Under the pieces are notes generated by a model that was not told the origin of the DNA, searched no databases, and saw only the letters and a program-made list of their open reading frames with translations. This document shows positions 25,280-33,933 of a DNA stretch of 64,000 bases, piece after piece. Position numbers and translations under genes: made by a program. This DNA comes from Thermoflexaceae bacterium (GTDB lineage Bacteria; Chloroflexota; Dehalococcoidia; Tepidiformales; Tepidiformaceae). Location of the stretch: the NCBI GenBank assembly GCA_015075555.1, contig JABTUD010000001.1, positions 1,302,001 through 1,366,000 on the forward strand, given 5' to 3'. Every line of letters begins with the position of its first letter. Position 1 is the stretch's first letter.

Positions 25280-25372
25280 CAGGCTCGGGCTCCTCGATGG
25301 ATGGACATAGTCAGACTATTGTGCCGCATCGCAGAAGCGTCTGCCGGCCGGGCGATGGCCGGCCAGCGGCTT

Positions 25373-26389
25373 TCAGCCTCGCCGCTGGGCCAGGCTCAAA
25401 GTGAGCACCCGGGCATCGGCCCCGCCCAGCCTGCGCTTGTACTCCTCTTCGCCGCGGAGAAAGTCGAAAACGCGCTTGCGCCGGGTAATCGCGTCGCGAA
25501 TGGCGTGCGCCTTCGAAAGAAGGCCCACGGCAAGATGGGCGAAGGCGGGGTCGTAGCCGCTGTTGTAGAGGAAGGCCGTCTCCTCGTTCTCGAACCAGAA
25601 GAGCATGGCCACGGGTTTCCCATCGAGCAGGAGCGTTCCCAGCCGCGCCAGCCCCTCGGCGCCCATGGTCCGCGCCAGGTCCCGGAAGAACGCCTCCATC
25701 CGCGGGGTGAGGAACTCGTTCTTGTCCTCGCGGCTGGCGCGCATCATCTGCAGGAAGCCGTCGAACCGCGCCTCGATGGCGCCCGGCTCCGAGGCGATCT
25801 CGAACGCCACCTCGCCGGCTGCTTCCAGGTTGCGCAGCTTCCGCCGCAGCTCGTGCCGGTCCTTCTTCGAAAGGCCGGCAACGAATGTCTCGAAATCGCC
25901 GGGAAGCCGCGCCCGGGGGGCGATAGCCTCGTCCGCTGCCTCCAGAAGCCAGCCCGAGGCACCGGCTGCCGCTCCGAAGGCGGACACCAACGGCGAATCC
26001 TCGGGGATGCCCCAGAGCAGCAGCCGGGGGGTCAGGTCCTCCATGAGCCACTCGAGCAGGCCGGCGGCAACGCCGGCTTCGCGGCCCGGGAGGGCGAGCG
26101 GCCCGGCGTAGTCACAGACGTGGTAGTCGCCAAGCTGGCGGGCAGTGTCGCCGGCGATCTCGAGTGCTGCGACCCCCACCAGGGCGTCGCCCTCGCGGCA
26201 GGCGAGGAAAACCGGCGCGCTTTCACCACCGAAGTGCCGCAGCCAGGTCGCGTGCCAGGCGGGGTGCAGAAAGGGCGCCGCGCCGGGGATTGTGGCGTGC
26301 AACGCGGCCCATTCCGGGCGCAGCGTATCGAATGCCTCGGACGTGATCGCCAGGCGTGTCCCTGTGATCGCGCTGGCGAGGTCGCTCAC
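25373..26389 (-). CDS. CelD/FemAB-type GNAT acyltransferase, 338 aa
   Basis: The second half (about 165-320) is a BioF2-like acetyltransferase_6 domain, with LSKKDRHELRRKLRNLEAAG, GTLLLDGKPVAMLFWFENEETAFLYNSGYDP and RDAITRRKRVFDFLRGEEEYKRRLGG. This last block is a hallmark of the CelD/FemAB group. Such enzymes acylate sugars or amino groups in exopolysaccharide, peptidoglycan or thiol synthesis. The GTG start overlaps the folE stop by four bases. Position just before the GT4 gene suggests a role in finishing the same glycoconjugate. Confidence 0.75.
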   Translation of the reverse strand: MSDLASAITGTRLAITSEAFDTLRPEWAALHATIPGAAPFLHPAWHATWLRHFGGESAPVFLACREGDALVGVAALEIAGDTARQLGDYHVCDYAGPLALPGREAGVAAGLLEWLMEDLTPRLLLWGIPEDSPLVSAFGAAAGASGWLLEAADEAIAPRARLPGDFETFVAGLSKKDRHELRRKLRNLEAAGEVAFEIASEPGAIEARFDGFLQMMRASREDKNEFLTPRMEAFFRDLARTMGAEGLARLGTLLLDGKPVAMLFWFENEETAFLYNSGYDPAFAHLAVGLLSKAHAIRDAITRRKRVFDFLRGEEEYKRRLGGADARVLTLSLAQRRG

Positions 26390-26961
26390 CGGCCGTGCAC
26401 CAGCGAAAGGAACTCGGCCCGCGTTACCGGCGACTTGCGGAAGCTGCCCCGCATGGCGCTTGTCACCATGCGGCTGCCGGGCTTTTGCACGCCGCGCATG
26501 GTCATGCAGAGGTGTTCGGCGTCGATCACCACCGCTACGCCGTCGGGCTTCAGCCCCGCCATGATCGTCTCCGCGACCTGGCTGGTGAGCAGCTCCTGGA
26601 CCTGGGGGCGCCGGGCACAGGTCTCAACCACGCGCGCCAGCTTGCTGATCCCGACCACGCGGCCATCGGGCACGTAGCCGACATGGGCCTCGCCGTGGAA
26701 GGGCAGCAGGTGATGCTCGCACATGCTGTAGAAGGGGATGTTGCGCAGGATGACCATCTCGTCGTGGGCGACCTCGAAGGTGGTTCCCAGGAACGATGCG
26801 GGGTCCTCCGCCATGCCAGAGAACACCTCGGCATACATCTCGGCGATCCGCCGCGGCGTGTCGCGCAGGCCGTCGCGGGCGGGGTCATCGCCGATGGCAG
26901 TGAGAAGCTCCCGGACGGCGCTGATGATACGTGCCCGGTCGACCTCAGGGTGAGCTGACAA
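26386..26961 (-). CDS. folE: GTP cyclohydrolase I, 191 aa
   Basis: Complete FolE: DTPRRIAEMYAEVFSG, the zinc/catalytic CEHHLLPFHGEAHVGYVP, GISKLARVVETCARRPQ and the GVAVVIDAEHLCMTMRGVQKPGS region. It converts GTP to dihydroneopterin triphosphate, the entry step to folate and pterins. The TTG at 26961 is the only reasonable start, because an in-frame stop lies five codons upstream; AAGGCGG precedes it. No other folate gene is nearby. Confidence 0.94.
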   Translation of the reverse strand: MSAHPEVDRARIISAVRELLTAIGDDPARDGLRDTPRRIAEMYAEVFSGMAEDPASFLGTTFEVAHDEMVILRNIPFYSMCEHHLLPFHGEAHVGYVPDGRVVGISKLARVVETCARRPQVQELLTSQVAETIMAGLKPDGVAVVIDAEHLCMTMRGVQKPGSRMVTSAMRGSFRKSPVTRAEFLSLVHGR

Positions 26962-27046
26962 GCGCGACCGCCTTCACCGTTGTGCCGCGAATGCGGCCCG
27001 CCCGGGATCGTAGCATGGAGCGCCGGGGACAGGGGCAATGGTCCGC

Positions 27047-28750
27047 TCAGTCAGCATGCATGTCACCGGGGAGGAGCACGTCGCGGGCGCCAAGCTCGGC
27101 CCCGATAAGGCGGAGCTCCCGGCCGAAACGTGTGGTGCGCTCCGCCATCCCCGCGAGGTAGGTCCGCGAAGGCGTCACCTTCACCCACAACCGGCGCCGC
27201 GGGACGTAGAACGTGATCGAAAGGCCGGCCATCGCCATGGCCACCGCCACCCAGATGAAGGTATCGCCCGGGTCCCGGCGGACGCTCAGCCCCGCCGCCT
27301 CAACGCGGCCTCCAAAGGTGTACGTGTAGCCTCCGGGCGTTCGTACAGCCTGGTCAACCGCAAGCTCAACGTTGTCGCTATCGATACCGCTGACAAACAG
27401 GTAGGGGCGGCCGTCCCGCCCGGCCGGCATCTGGGCGACAACCGTCCCATCCCCGGAGACGGCGCCGGGCATGTCATCGATCTGCATCGCCGGGATGGCC
27501 CGTGGCTTCCGGAACTCGACCCGGTACTCGCCGACGGTCCCCGCCATGCCCGGCGAAAGTACGGCCGCGGGAGCATCGTTCGCGAGGAGCAGGACGCGTA
27601 GCTCGCCCTCGACCACGCGCCACGCCACGGGTAGTGAGGCAAATGCGCCTCCGCCGGCGAGCGAAGGGAAGTCCACCGACCCCAGGGCGACGTCGTCTTC
27701 CGGACCGGACTGGTTGCCCGGTTCAGTGGCAGCCTGGGGGGTCTCCTGGTCGAAGACCACGTTCCCCCTGGCGTCCGTCACGCGCAGCCAGGGGACCGCC
27801 GTGGTCCGGTTTTCGAAGTCGATAATGTCGTCGTAGAGGAGGCGGCCATCGGGGGCGGTTATCCGCAGGCGGCCTATGTCGTCGAAGAAGGCAGCCTGGT
27901 GAACGCGGTAGCCGAAGGCGGAACACGGGTCGTTGACAGTGGTGGTGCACCGTTCGGTCTCATCTCCCCGGCGAACCTCGATGAGGCTGCGGTAGTCGAC
28001 GATGTTGCCGTCGCTGTCGACCCCTCGCACGGCATCGAGGACGCGCACGAAGATCTGTCCCGGGCCCGGGTCAGCGAGGACGGGCGCGGCCGGCGTCGTC
28101 TCAGCAACCACGAGCGTGCGATCGAACCCTGCGAAGACAGTGAGCAGACCACCCACGAGAAGCATGAGCAGCGCGAGGTGGCTCAGGAAGGTGCCGTAGT
28201 GGCTCCAGGGGTAGCGCTCCGCGAAGAGGTATTCGGCATCGCTCTCCGATTTCACGCGCTCCACACGGTAGCGTTTCTTCGCCAGCAGCCTCTCGACCGC
28301 CGCGGCGCCGCCCTGGTGGGAGAACTCAGCCCGGTGGTGGGCGGACTCGAAGTAGCGGCTGGCGACGGTTTTCGGGGGCCGGTGCACGCTTCGCCAGGTG
28401 GGCAGGAAGCGGCTGACCGTGCAGACGGTGACCGCGACGATAATCAGCGCCCACAGCGCCGTGAACCACCATGAATGGAAGACGTCGAAGAGGCCAAGCC
28501 GGTCGAATGGATCGGTGAATGCGCCGAAGTCCTCTCGCTGAAGCTCCAACCAGGCGGCTCGAGCGGCGGGGTTGCCGCGCATCGGTGCCGGGAGCTGGGG
28601 AACAACCACCCCCACGAGCCCCGCCAGGCCGGCTGTGCCAACCAAGAGAAGCGCAAACTTCACGTTCGTAAGCAGCTGCCAGAGGAAACGGAAGGGGTCA
28701 AGACCACCGGGCCGCAGGGGAGCCTCGAGGCGACGCACGGGGATGCTCAC
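27047..28750 (-). CDS. resB: Cytochrome c biogenesis protein ResB/Ccs1, 567 aa
   Basis: N-terminal helices with LLTNVKFALLLVGTAGLAGLVGVVVPQL, a second pair near residues 85-110, TM3 with LSHLALLMLLVGGLLTVFAG, a large extracytoplasmic beta domain with one CTTTVNDPCSAFG cysteine pair, and a final helix followed by RRRLWVKV. This is the ResB/Ccs1 plan. ResB delivers or holds apocytochrome during haem attachment with ResC/CcsA. The partner is not in this window. It overlaps tlpA by four bases (GTGA). Confidence 0.88.
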   Translation of the reverse strand: MSIPVRRLEAPLRPGGLDPFRFLWQLLTNVKFALLLVGTAGLAGLVGVVVPQLPAPMRGNPAARAAWLELQREDFGAFTDPFDRLGLFDVFHSWWFTALWALIIVAVTVCTVSRFLPTWRSVHRPPKTVASRYFESAHHRAEFSHQGGAAAVERLLAKKRYRVERVKSESDAEYLFAERYPWSHYGTFLSHLALLMLLVGGLLTVFAGFDRTLVVAETTPAAPVLADPGPGQIFVRVLDAVRGVDSDGNIVDYRSLIEVRRGDETERCTTTVNDPCSAFGYRVHQAAFFDDIGRLRITAPDGRLLYDDIIDFENRTTAVPWLRVTDARGNVVFDQETPQAATEPGNQSGPEDDVALGSVDFPSLAGGGAFASLPVAWRVVEGELRVLLLANDAPAAVLSPGMAGTVGEYRVEFRKPRAIPAMQIDDMPGAVSGDGTVVAQMPAGRDGRPYLFVSGIDSDNVELAVDQAVRTPGGYTYTFGGRVEAAGLSVRRDPGDTFIWVAVAMAMAGLSITFYVPRRRLWVKVTPSRTYLAGMAERTTRFGRELRLIGAELGARDVLLPGDMHAD

Positions 28751-29385
28751 TCCAGGTACTCCGCCTCAATAGCCGCCAGGTCCTCGGCTGAGACGCGCCC
28801 GATGTATGTCCGCAGGACCACGCCTTCCGGGCTGACCAGGACGCTCACGGGCAGCCCACGGCCCACGCGGAACGCGTTCGAGACCTCTCCCGAGCGGTCG
28901 AGGAGCACGGGATAGGTGACGCCGAACTGCTCCGCGAAGCTCCGCGCGTCGCCGGGCGACTCCTGCTGGTTCACACCGATTACGGTGAAGCTGGCGCCCC
29001 CCGCGCGCTGCTGGAGGGCCTGCAGGTCGGGGGTTTCGCCCCTGCAGGGCCCGCACCAGCTCGCCCAGAAGTTGAGCAGCACATGGCGCCCCCGGAAGTC
29101 GGCGAGTTCGGTCCTTTCCCCATCCAGGTCGCCGAGGGCGAAGTTGGGGGCAGCGCGACCCGGCTCGGCCACGGGCTTCTTTCCCGTGGGGTTCAGCGCG
29201 GCGGGAAGGTCAACCACGCCGAAGCCGTCGTCCGCTCCACCGGTCCCGGCGGGCGCGCGGATTTCGAAGAGCCAGATCGCGAGCCCGACCACGAGTACCA
29301 CGAGGGCCGCCACCCCGAGCGTCGATGCCGGTCCGGAGTATTCGCGCCGGCGGTGGGGTCGATCATCGGGGAGTTCATCGGTCAT
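28747..29385 (-). CDS. TlpA/ResA-type membrane-anchored thioredoxin, 212 aa
   Basis: A cytoplasmic basic stub, a signal anchor at about residues 22-45, then a periplasmic thioredoxin fold with the redox motif WASWCGPCRGETPDL and the cis-Pro region GLPVSVLVSPEG. It is expected to reduce apocytochrome c cysteines before haem attachment by the adjacent ResB. It is the first gene of a two-gene unit; a TACGGT hexamer about 38 bases upstream may be its promoter. Confidence 0.9.
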   Translation of the reverse strand: MTDELPDDRPHRRREYSGPASTLGVAALVVLVVGLAIWLFEIRAPAGTGGADDGFGVVDLPAALNPTGKKPVAEPGRAAPNFALGDLDGERTELADFRGRHVLLNFWASWCGPCRGETPDLQALQQRAGGASFTVIGVNQQESPGDARSFAEQFGVTYPVLLDRSGEVSNAFRVGRGLPVSVLVSPEGVVLRTYIGRVSAEDLAAIEAEYLE

Positions 29386-29478
29386 CGCTGGGGGCCTGCT
29401 CGCGCGCGCGAGCCTCGCAGCTACCGTATCACCCGCGGGGGCAAGGCGAGAGAACGGCCAGGAGGTGGTGGCTGCTGG

Positions 29479-30480
29479 CTATTCCCCGACCTTAAAGACA
29501 AACAGGTCCGTCCCGGTCACCACCGACGGGTCGCAGAAGAGCTTCGAGCCGGCGATAGGGTTGGCGATGGCAGTCTCATACTGCCAGGTCGCCCCATTGT
29601 CCTTTGAGATGTAGGTTCCCAGGCCACCCGCTGCGCACACGTAGAGCCGCAACCAGCCGCCCGGCAGCACGTTGATTTCGGGCACTCCGCCGTAGCCGAC
29701 GGTCGCGTACACCTCGTAGCGGAGCCCGTCGGCGGATTTCGCGAGCACCGTGTTCTGCCCCTGGGAGACGGCCATGAGCCAGTCCCCGTTGGCCAATTGC
29801 ACAATGGAAGGGTCGGTGGAAGTGGCATCGGTGAAGCGCAGGGCCTGGCCGATGACGGTGAAGTTCACGCCGTCGGTTGAATCGGCGAGGCACATGGTCC
29901 ATCCACCGGCGCCGCCCCCGGGGCCGAACCCGCTCATGTAGGCAAGCCTGATCGTGCCGGAGGGCAGGAGCGTGGCGTCGGGGTCCACCACTCCCCCGGG
30001 CTTGCTGACACCGTCGAGGGTGATCGGACCGATGGGCACGGCCGTATCGCCTTCGACACGAGCGACGAAGACGCCGTGGTCGGTGCCATTCACGTAGTAG
30101 ATGAGAACGGAGCCATCGGCGCGCTTCACGCCATCCGGCACGGAGGCATGTTCGAGCACGACCGTCGCACCGCTCAGATGGATGCCATCGGGGGTGTGGG
30201 CAATGGCTACCCGGTGGTAGTACGGGCCCCGGGGGTCTGTCACCGGGCCGCCAGGGCCGGGTGATGAGCGGACCTCGCACCCTTCTTTTCGAAGGGACGG
30301 CGGTTCGCCAGGCGTGGGCGAAGCCGTCCCATCCCTGGCGACTCCCGGGGAAACGGCCCCCGGCGTGAGTGAGGCGCCCGGCTGGACGTCCGCCCGGGAG
30401 GGTTGCCGATAAGAGCAGGCCACAACGCTCCATACGCAGAGGAGGAACAGGAGGGGAGGGAACGCGAAGGTGATGCGCAT
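29479..30480 (-). CDS. Secreted lipoprotein with sialidase-like (BNR) propeller, 333 aa
   Basis: The ATG at 30480 gives a signal segment with VVAC lipobox (Cys at about 18) and a Pro/Ser-rich linker. The rest contains blades with RVAIAHTPDGIHLSG, MCLADSTDGVNFTVIG, TVLAKSADGLRYEVYATVG and TYISKDNGATWQYETAI, the Asp-box style repeats SxDGxxF/W of exo-sialidase folds. No sialidase catalytic Arg triad is evident, so it may only bind glycans. A further upstream ATG exists but would bury the signal peptide. Confidence 0.7.
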   Translation of the reverse strand: MRITFAFPPLLFLLCVWSVVACSYRQPSRADVQPGASLTPGAVSPGVARDGTASPTPGEPPSLRKEGCEVRSSPGPGGPVTDPRGPYYHRVAIAHTPDGIHLSGATVVLEHASVPDGVKRADGSVLIYYVNGTDHGVFVARVEGDTAVPIGPITLDGVSKPGGVVDPDATLLPSGTIRLAYMSGFGPGGGAGGWTMCLADSTDGVNFTVIGQALRFTDATSTDPSIVQLANGDWLMAVSQGQNTVLAKSADGLRYEVYATVGYGGVPEINVLPGGWLRLYVCAAGGLGTYISKDNGATWQYETAIANPIAGSKLFCDPSVVTGTDLFVFKVGE

Positions 30481-30484
30481 GGCA

Positions 30485-30496
30485 ATCCCGCGGGAT
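30485..30496. promoter_or_regulatory. Perfect palindrome ATCCCGCGGGAT in the lipoprotein leader
   Basis: A 12-base perfect palindrome between a TAACAT hexamer and the ATG at 30480 (minus strand). It could be an operator covering the transcription start. Confidence 0.35.
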
Positions 30497-30612
30497 GTTA
30501 GAACCGGCCAGCCCGGGCGCTTCACCAGGTGAATGGCCTGGAGTCAAGAGCAGGTGACGGGTGTGGCCGCCGAAACCGGGATGCGCGAACTGACCGGCGC
30601 GGATGCTTCTGC

Positions 30613-30618
30613 TACAGT
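30613..30618 (+). promoter_or_regulatory. -10 hexamer TACAGT upstream of the zinc-ribbon gene
   Basis: TACAGT lies 53 bases before the TTG start at 30666, with AAGGAG in between. No convincing -35. Confidence 0.35.
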
Positions 30619-30665
30619 GGATAACAGACCTGCATGCGCAGATCGAAAGAAGGAGTCTCTGTCCC

Positions 30666-31028
30666 TTGGCCTTTGCCGATAAGCAAATCGCCTGCCGCGA
30701 TTGTGGCACGCACTTCGTTTTCACCGCCGGCGAGCAGGAGTTCTACGCCAACAAGGGGCTCATGAACGAGCCCACGCGCTGCCCATCGTGCCGGACGGCC
30801 CGGCGGGCGACGCGCAGCACGCTCGAAGAGAACGACGGCTACGTGCGTTACGGCAACTTCGCGAGCTTTGGCGGCAAGACCCCTCGCCAGATGCACCCCG
30901 CTGCCTGCGCCGACTGCGGCCAGATGACGGAGGTGCCGTTCGTCCCGCGCGGTGAACGGCCAGTCTACTGCAGCGCCTGCTACAACAAGATCAAGCCTTC
31001 ACCCGCTCGCGAGGAAATCACCGGCTGA
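30666..31028 (+). CDS. Double zinc-ribbon protein (CxxC / cxxc_cxxc type), 120 aa
   Basis: The TTG at 30666 is preceded by AAGGAG. The N-terminal ribbon has CRDCGTHFVFTAGEQEFY and CPSCRTARR; the C-terminal one has CADCGQMTEVPFVPRG and CSACYNKIK. Both fit the probable zinc-ribbon and CxxC-x17-CxxC families common in Chloroflexota and Firmicutes. The linker is Arg/Gly/Asn-rich. They are thought to bind nucleic acid or act as redox-sensitive adaptors, but no function is established. It is followed by a small gene after four bases. Confidence 0.75.
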   Translation: MAFADKQIACRDCGTHFVFTAGEQEFYANKGLMNEPTRCPSCRTARRATRSTLEENDGYVRYGNFASFGGKTPRQMHPAACADCGQMTEVPFVPRGERPVYCSACYNKIKPSPAREEITG

Positions 31029-31032
31029 GCCG

Positions 31033-31311
31033 ATGCCGCCTGACCTGCGGCTCATACAGCTGGGGCGTATCCTTGGCCTCGATGCCGATGCGCTCAGTCT
31101 CGATGCCGCGCCGGCGCTGTTCGAATCGCACGCCGAGCAGCTTGCAGCGGCCTTCCTTGCGGAAGCGGCCGCAAACGACGACGTAACCAGCCTTGCTTCC
31201 GCGCGCGACTACCTCGAACTGCGCCTCGAGGGCTTCGGTGAGCTTGCGTCCCCGCCTGCTGCCGCCAGGATCCGTGCGGCCTTCGAAGCCCGCCTCGCCG
31301 CCTGGGCATAG
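31033..31311 (+). CDS. Small alanine-rich helical protein, 92 aa
   Basis: Starts four bases after the zinc-ribbon stop and lacks its own ribosome site, so it is probably translated by coupling. The product is mostly amphipathic helix, acidic and Ala/Leu-rich, with no cysteine and no recognisable domain. Not recognised. Confidence 0.5.
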   Translation: MPPDLRLIQLGRILGLDADALSLDAAPALFESHAEQLAAAFLAEAAANDDVTSLASARDYLELRLEGFGELASPPAAARIRAAFEARLAAWA

Positions 31312-31334
31312 CGCGCCTTCGCCGAGTCTCGACG

Positions 31335-31340
31335 TATGCT
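31335..31340 (+). promoter_or_regulatory. -10 hexamer TATGCT, leaderless start of the LOG gene
   Basis: TATGCT, six bases (GAGGCC), then ATG at 31347. Confidence 0.45.
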
Positions 31341-31346
31341 GAGGCC

Positions 31347-32165
31347 ATGACTCCGCCACGCAACCTTGAACCGCCGCCGCCGACAGTCGAGCCGCCGCTC
31401 GACCTCGTACGGTCGGGCGGGGAGGAGCGCTACCTGGCCGGGCCCCAGTCGCGGCTGGCGGAGCTGGCCTGGACGCTGCGCGTCGCCTGGCAGTTCATCA
31501 ACGGCTTCCGCGTGTTGCACTTCGTCGGGCCATGCGTCACGGTTTTCGGTTCGGCGCGCTTTCCGGAAGAGCACGCCTACTACGACCTGGCCCGGCGCCT
31601 CGGCGCTGAGCTCGCACGTTCGGGATTCACGGTCATGACTGGCGGCGGGCCGGGGATAATGGAGGCCGCCAACCGGGGAGCGCGGGAAGCCGGTGGCCGC
31701 TCAATCGGCTGCAACATCGAGCTGCCGCACGAACAGGAGCCCAACCCATATCTCGACCGGATGGTGCTCTTTCGCCATTTCTTCGTGCGTAAGGTGATGC
31801 TCGTCAAGTACTCCTATGCCTTCGTAGGCATGCCCGGGGGTTTCGGCACCCTGGACGAAGTCTTCGAGGCCGCCACCCTCATTCAGACCGGCAAGATAAG
31901 GGACTTCCCGATCGTGCTTATGGGCTCGGAGTACTGGAACCCGATGGTCACCTTCATGCGGGAGACCCTGGTTGGCCTTGGCACCATCGATGCGGCCGAC
32001 CTGGATCGCCTGACCGTGACCGATGACCCCGCCATCGCCGCTGCCTGCATCCGCGATGCAGCTATCCGCCACTTTGGCCTGAGCTACCGGAAGGAGCGCC
32101 GCCGCCACTGGGTGCTCGGCGAACGCCGCTCAGTTCCACCTCCTAGCCGCCACGGGCGAGGATAA
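31347..32165 (+). CDS. LOG-family (TIGR00730) Rossmann protein, 272 aa
   Basis: The nucleotide-binding core has VTVFGSARFPEEHAYY, TGGGPGIMEAANRGA and the signature MPGGFGTLDEVFEA, which fits PGGxGTxxE. Proteins with both motifs hydrolyse nucleoside 5'-monophosphates to base plus ribose phosphate (cytokinin-activating LOG, PpnN). The 40-residue Pro-rich N-terminal extension and charged C-terminus are outside the family core. Its last 23 bases overlap the convergent Usp gene. Confidence 0.88.
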   Translation: MTPPRNLEPPPPTVEPPLDLVRSGGEERYLAGPQSRLAELAWTLRVAWQFINGFRVLHFVGPCVTVFGSARFPEEHAYYDLARRLGAELARSGFTVMTGGGPGIMEAANRGAREAGGRSIGCNIELPHEQEPNPYLDRMVLFRHFFVRKVMLVKYSYAFVGMPGGFGTLDEVFEAATLIQTGKIRDFPIVLMGSEYWNPMVTFMRETLVGLGTIDAADLDRLTVTDDPAIAAACIRDAAIRHFGLSYRKERRRHWVLGERRSVPPPSRHGRG

Positions 32166-33003
32166 GCGGCACGGTCGATTTGCTCAGCACGCCGAGGGCA
32201 ACACTCCCCGCCAGCAGGTGCCGGCGGGCGCTGTGCCCGTGAGTCGACATGGCGATCGCATTCGCCCCGCGCTCCCGGGCGATGCGGACGATTGCCGCAT
32301 CCACCTTCTCGAACTCCCGCGCCGCCTCGACCACCACATCGACCAGGGGCCCGCCGGGGAACAGCGCTGCCACCTCCTGCAGCGCAGCCAGTGCCTGCTC
32401 TTCCTCGGCCTGTTTGCCCGCGTCACCGATCGTCGCCTCGTAGACCCGGAGGAGGGTGACCGCCACGGGCTTCCCGGCAAGAAGCGGGACCAGCTCGTTC
32501 ACCACGTCGAGGGCGGCGGGCGAGCCATCATTCGTCACTATGATTCGCACCGGGCCAGCAGGCGCAGGCGGTTCGGCCGCCTGCCCTGTCACCAGCACCG
32601 GCAGCTTCGAGCCGCCGACGACCCCCATGGCGACGCTGCCAAGGAGCGCGTGGCGTAGCGCGCCCGCCCCCCGCGAATCAATCGCCAGCATCACCGCCCC
32701 GGCCTCTTCGGCCGTGCGGAGCAGGGCGGCGTGCATCTCCTCGGCACGGCCCTTCTGCCCGACCAGGGCCTCACCGGCGATCCCCTCGCGCTGAAGCAGG
32801 GCCTCCAGTTCTTCGCGCCAGCGGCGGGTAGCGCTTTCCGTTGCTTCGGCGAGGGTGACTCCGCGCTCCGACGCTGCGTCCACACGGGGGTCAAAGACCC
32901 GCGCGAGCACCAGCTCAAGGCCGAGGCCTGAGGCGAACTTCGCAGCATGCGGGAGGACTCGAAGCGAGCGAGGAGAGCTATCGGTGGCTGTCAGCAGGCG
33001 CAT
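32143..33003 (-). CDS. Tandem universal stress protein, 286 aa
   Basis: Two Usp domains (about 1-140 and 148-286). The second carries the ATP-binding pattern STHGHSARRHLLAGSVALGVL, G-x2-G-x9-G(S), while the first has DSRGAGALRHALLGSVAMGVV, also near-consensus. Each begins with a strand ending in Asp (LLTATDSS, IIVTNDGS). UspA proteins bind nucleotides and support stress survival. It has TAAGCT six bases before the ATG and no Shine-Dalgarno. Confidence 0.9.
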   Translation of the reverse strand: MRLLTATDSSPRSLRVLPHAAKFASGLGLELVLARVFDPRVDAASERGVTLAEATESATRRWREELEALLQREGIAGEALVGQKGRAEEMHAALLRTAEEAGAVMLAIDSRGAGALRHALLGSVAMGVVGGSKLPVLVTGQAAEPPAPAGPVRIIVTNDGSPAALDVVNELVPLLAGKPVAVTLLRVYEATIGDAGKQAEEEQALAALQEVAALFPGGPLVDVVVEAAREFEKVDAAIVRIARERGANAIAMSTHGHSARRHLLAGSVALGVLSKSTVPLILARGG

Positions 33004-33009
33004 ACCGGG

Positions 33010-33015
33010 AGCTTA
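33010..33015 (-). promoter_or_regulatory. -10 hexamer TAAGCT, leaderless start of the Usp gene
   Basis: TAAGCT, six bases (CCCGGT), then ATG on the minus strand. Confidence 0.45.
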
Positions 33016-33052
33016 CCAGCGCGCTGGCGGCCGCGCACCGGCGAAGCCTCCC

Positions 33053-33844
33053 TCAGCGCAGCCTGCGGAAGTCAGGGGGCCGCTTCTCCCGGAACGCGGC
33101 CACCGCCTCACGCTGTTCCGGGCTGCCGTAGCAGCGCTCCAGCGCCTCGCGTTCGCGCTGCTGGACCACGGCAATGTCGCATTCCGCGTAGTTCGCATAG
33201 AGCAGCTTCTTGGCCTCCACCACCGTTGCGGTCCCGTTTTCGGCGTAGGTAGCGGCCAGCACAAGGGCCTCTTCCATGAGGCTTTCGGGTTCCACGACCT
33301 TCATGACAATGCCCATCTCCAGCGCTTCCGTGGCGCCGAAGGTACGGCCCGACATGATGAGGTCGGCCGCCACCTGCAACCCTACGATCTGCGGCAGGAT
33401 CTGCGAGCTCGCGATTTCCTCAACAATGCCAACTTTCACAAAGCGCATCGAGAACTTCGCGTTCGTCGAGGCGATGCGGACGTCGCAGGGCAGGGTGCGT
33501 GTGAGCCCGGCGCCAATGCAGGCGCCGTTGATGGCGCACACGATGGGCTTGCCATTCCTCACCAACTCGACCCAGTTGAACGGCAGACGGGGCCGTGAGA
33601 CCGCCTGTCCCTCGCTCATCCGGATGGCATCTTCGAAACGGGAGAAGTCCGCCCCCGAGCAGAAGGCGCGGCCCGCTCCGGTGAGAACAATGGCGCCCAC
33701 AGCCGGGTCGCCGTTCAGCTCCGTGACGGCGTCACCGATCTCGACCGACATCGTGTTGTCGATCGCGTTCATGCGCTCGGGCCGGTTGAGGGTGACAATT
33801 CCGACATCCCCCCGCTTTTCGACAAGGACGGTCTGGTAAGTCAT
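33053..33844 (-). CDS. Enoyl-CoA hydratase/isomerase family, 263 aa
   Basis: Crotonase fold with TGAGRAFCSGADF (oxyanion hole, about 55-67) and CAINGACIGAGLTRTLPCDIR-like second half at about 104-124, ending REKRPPDFRRL. GGAGG precedes the ATG at 33844. It is similar in length to the crotonase at 3965 but clearly distinct in sequence. Likely acts on acyl-CoA thioesters; substrate unknown. It stands alone, divergent from the DinB gene. Confidence 0.85.
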   Translation of the reverse strand: MTYQTVLVEKRGDVGIVTLNRPERMNAIDNTMSVEIGDAVTELNGDPAVGAIVLTGAGRAFCSGADFSRFEDAIRMSEGQAVSRPRLPFNWVELVRNGKPIVCAINGACIGAGLTRTLPCDVRIASTNAKFSMRFVKVGIVEEIASSQILPQIVGLQVAADLIMSGRTFGATEALEMGIVMKVVEPESLMEEALVLAATYAENGTATVVEAKKLLYANYAECDIAVVQQREREALERCYGSPEQREAVAAFREKRPPDFRRLR

Positions 33845-33921
33845 GGCTGGCCTCCGGGGCTGGGGTAGGGCCGATCTGAGACCACCGGGCCAAACTTCGC
33901 AAGCCCCCGGGCGCGAACCGG

Positions 33922-33927
33922 TAACAT
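33922..33927 (+). promoter_or_regulatory. -10 hexamer TAACAT, leaderless start of the DinB gene
   Basis: TAACAT, six bases (AGCCCC), then ATG at 33934; no Shine-Dalgarno. Confidence 0.45.
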
Positions 33928-33933
33928 AGCCCC

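Noticed and set aside
24200-26677. 825-codon open frame on the plus strand opposite the GT4 and acyltransferase genes
   Set aside because: It is antisense to well-supported genes with conserved motifs. Long antisense frames are expected in GC-rich coding DNA and its product has no domain.
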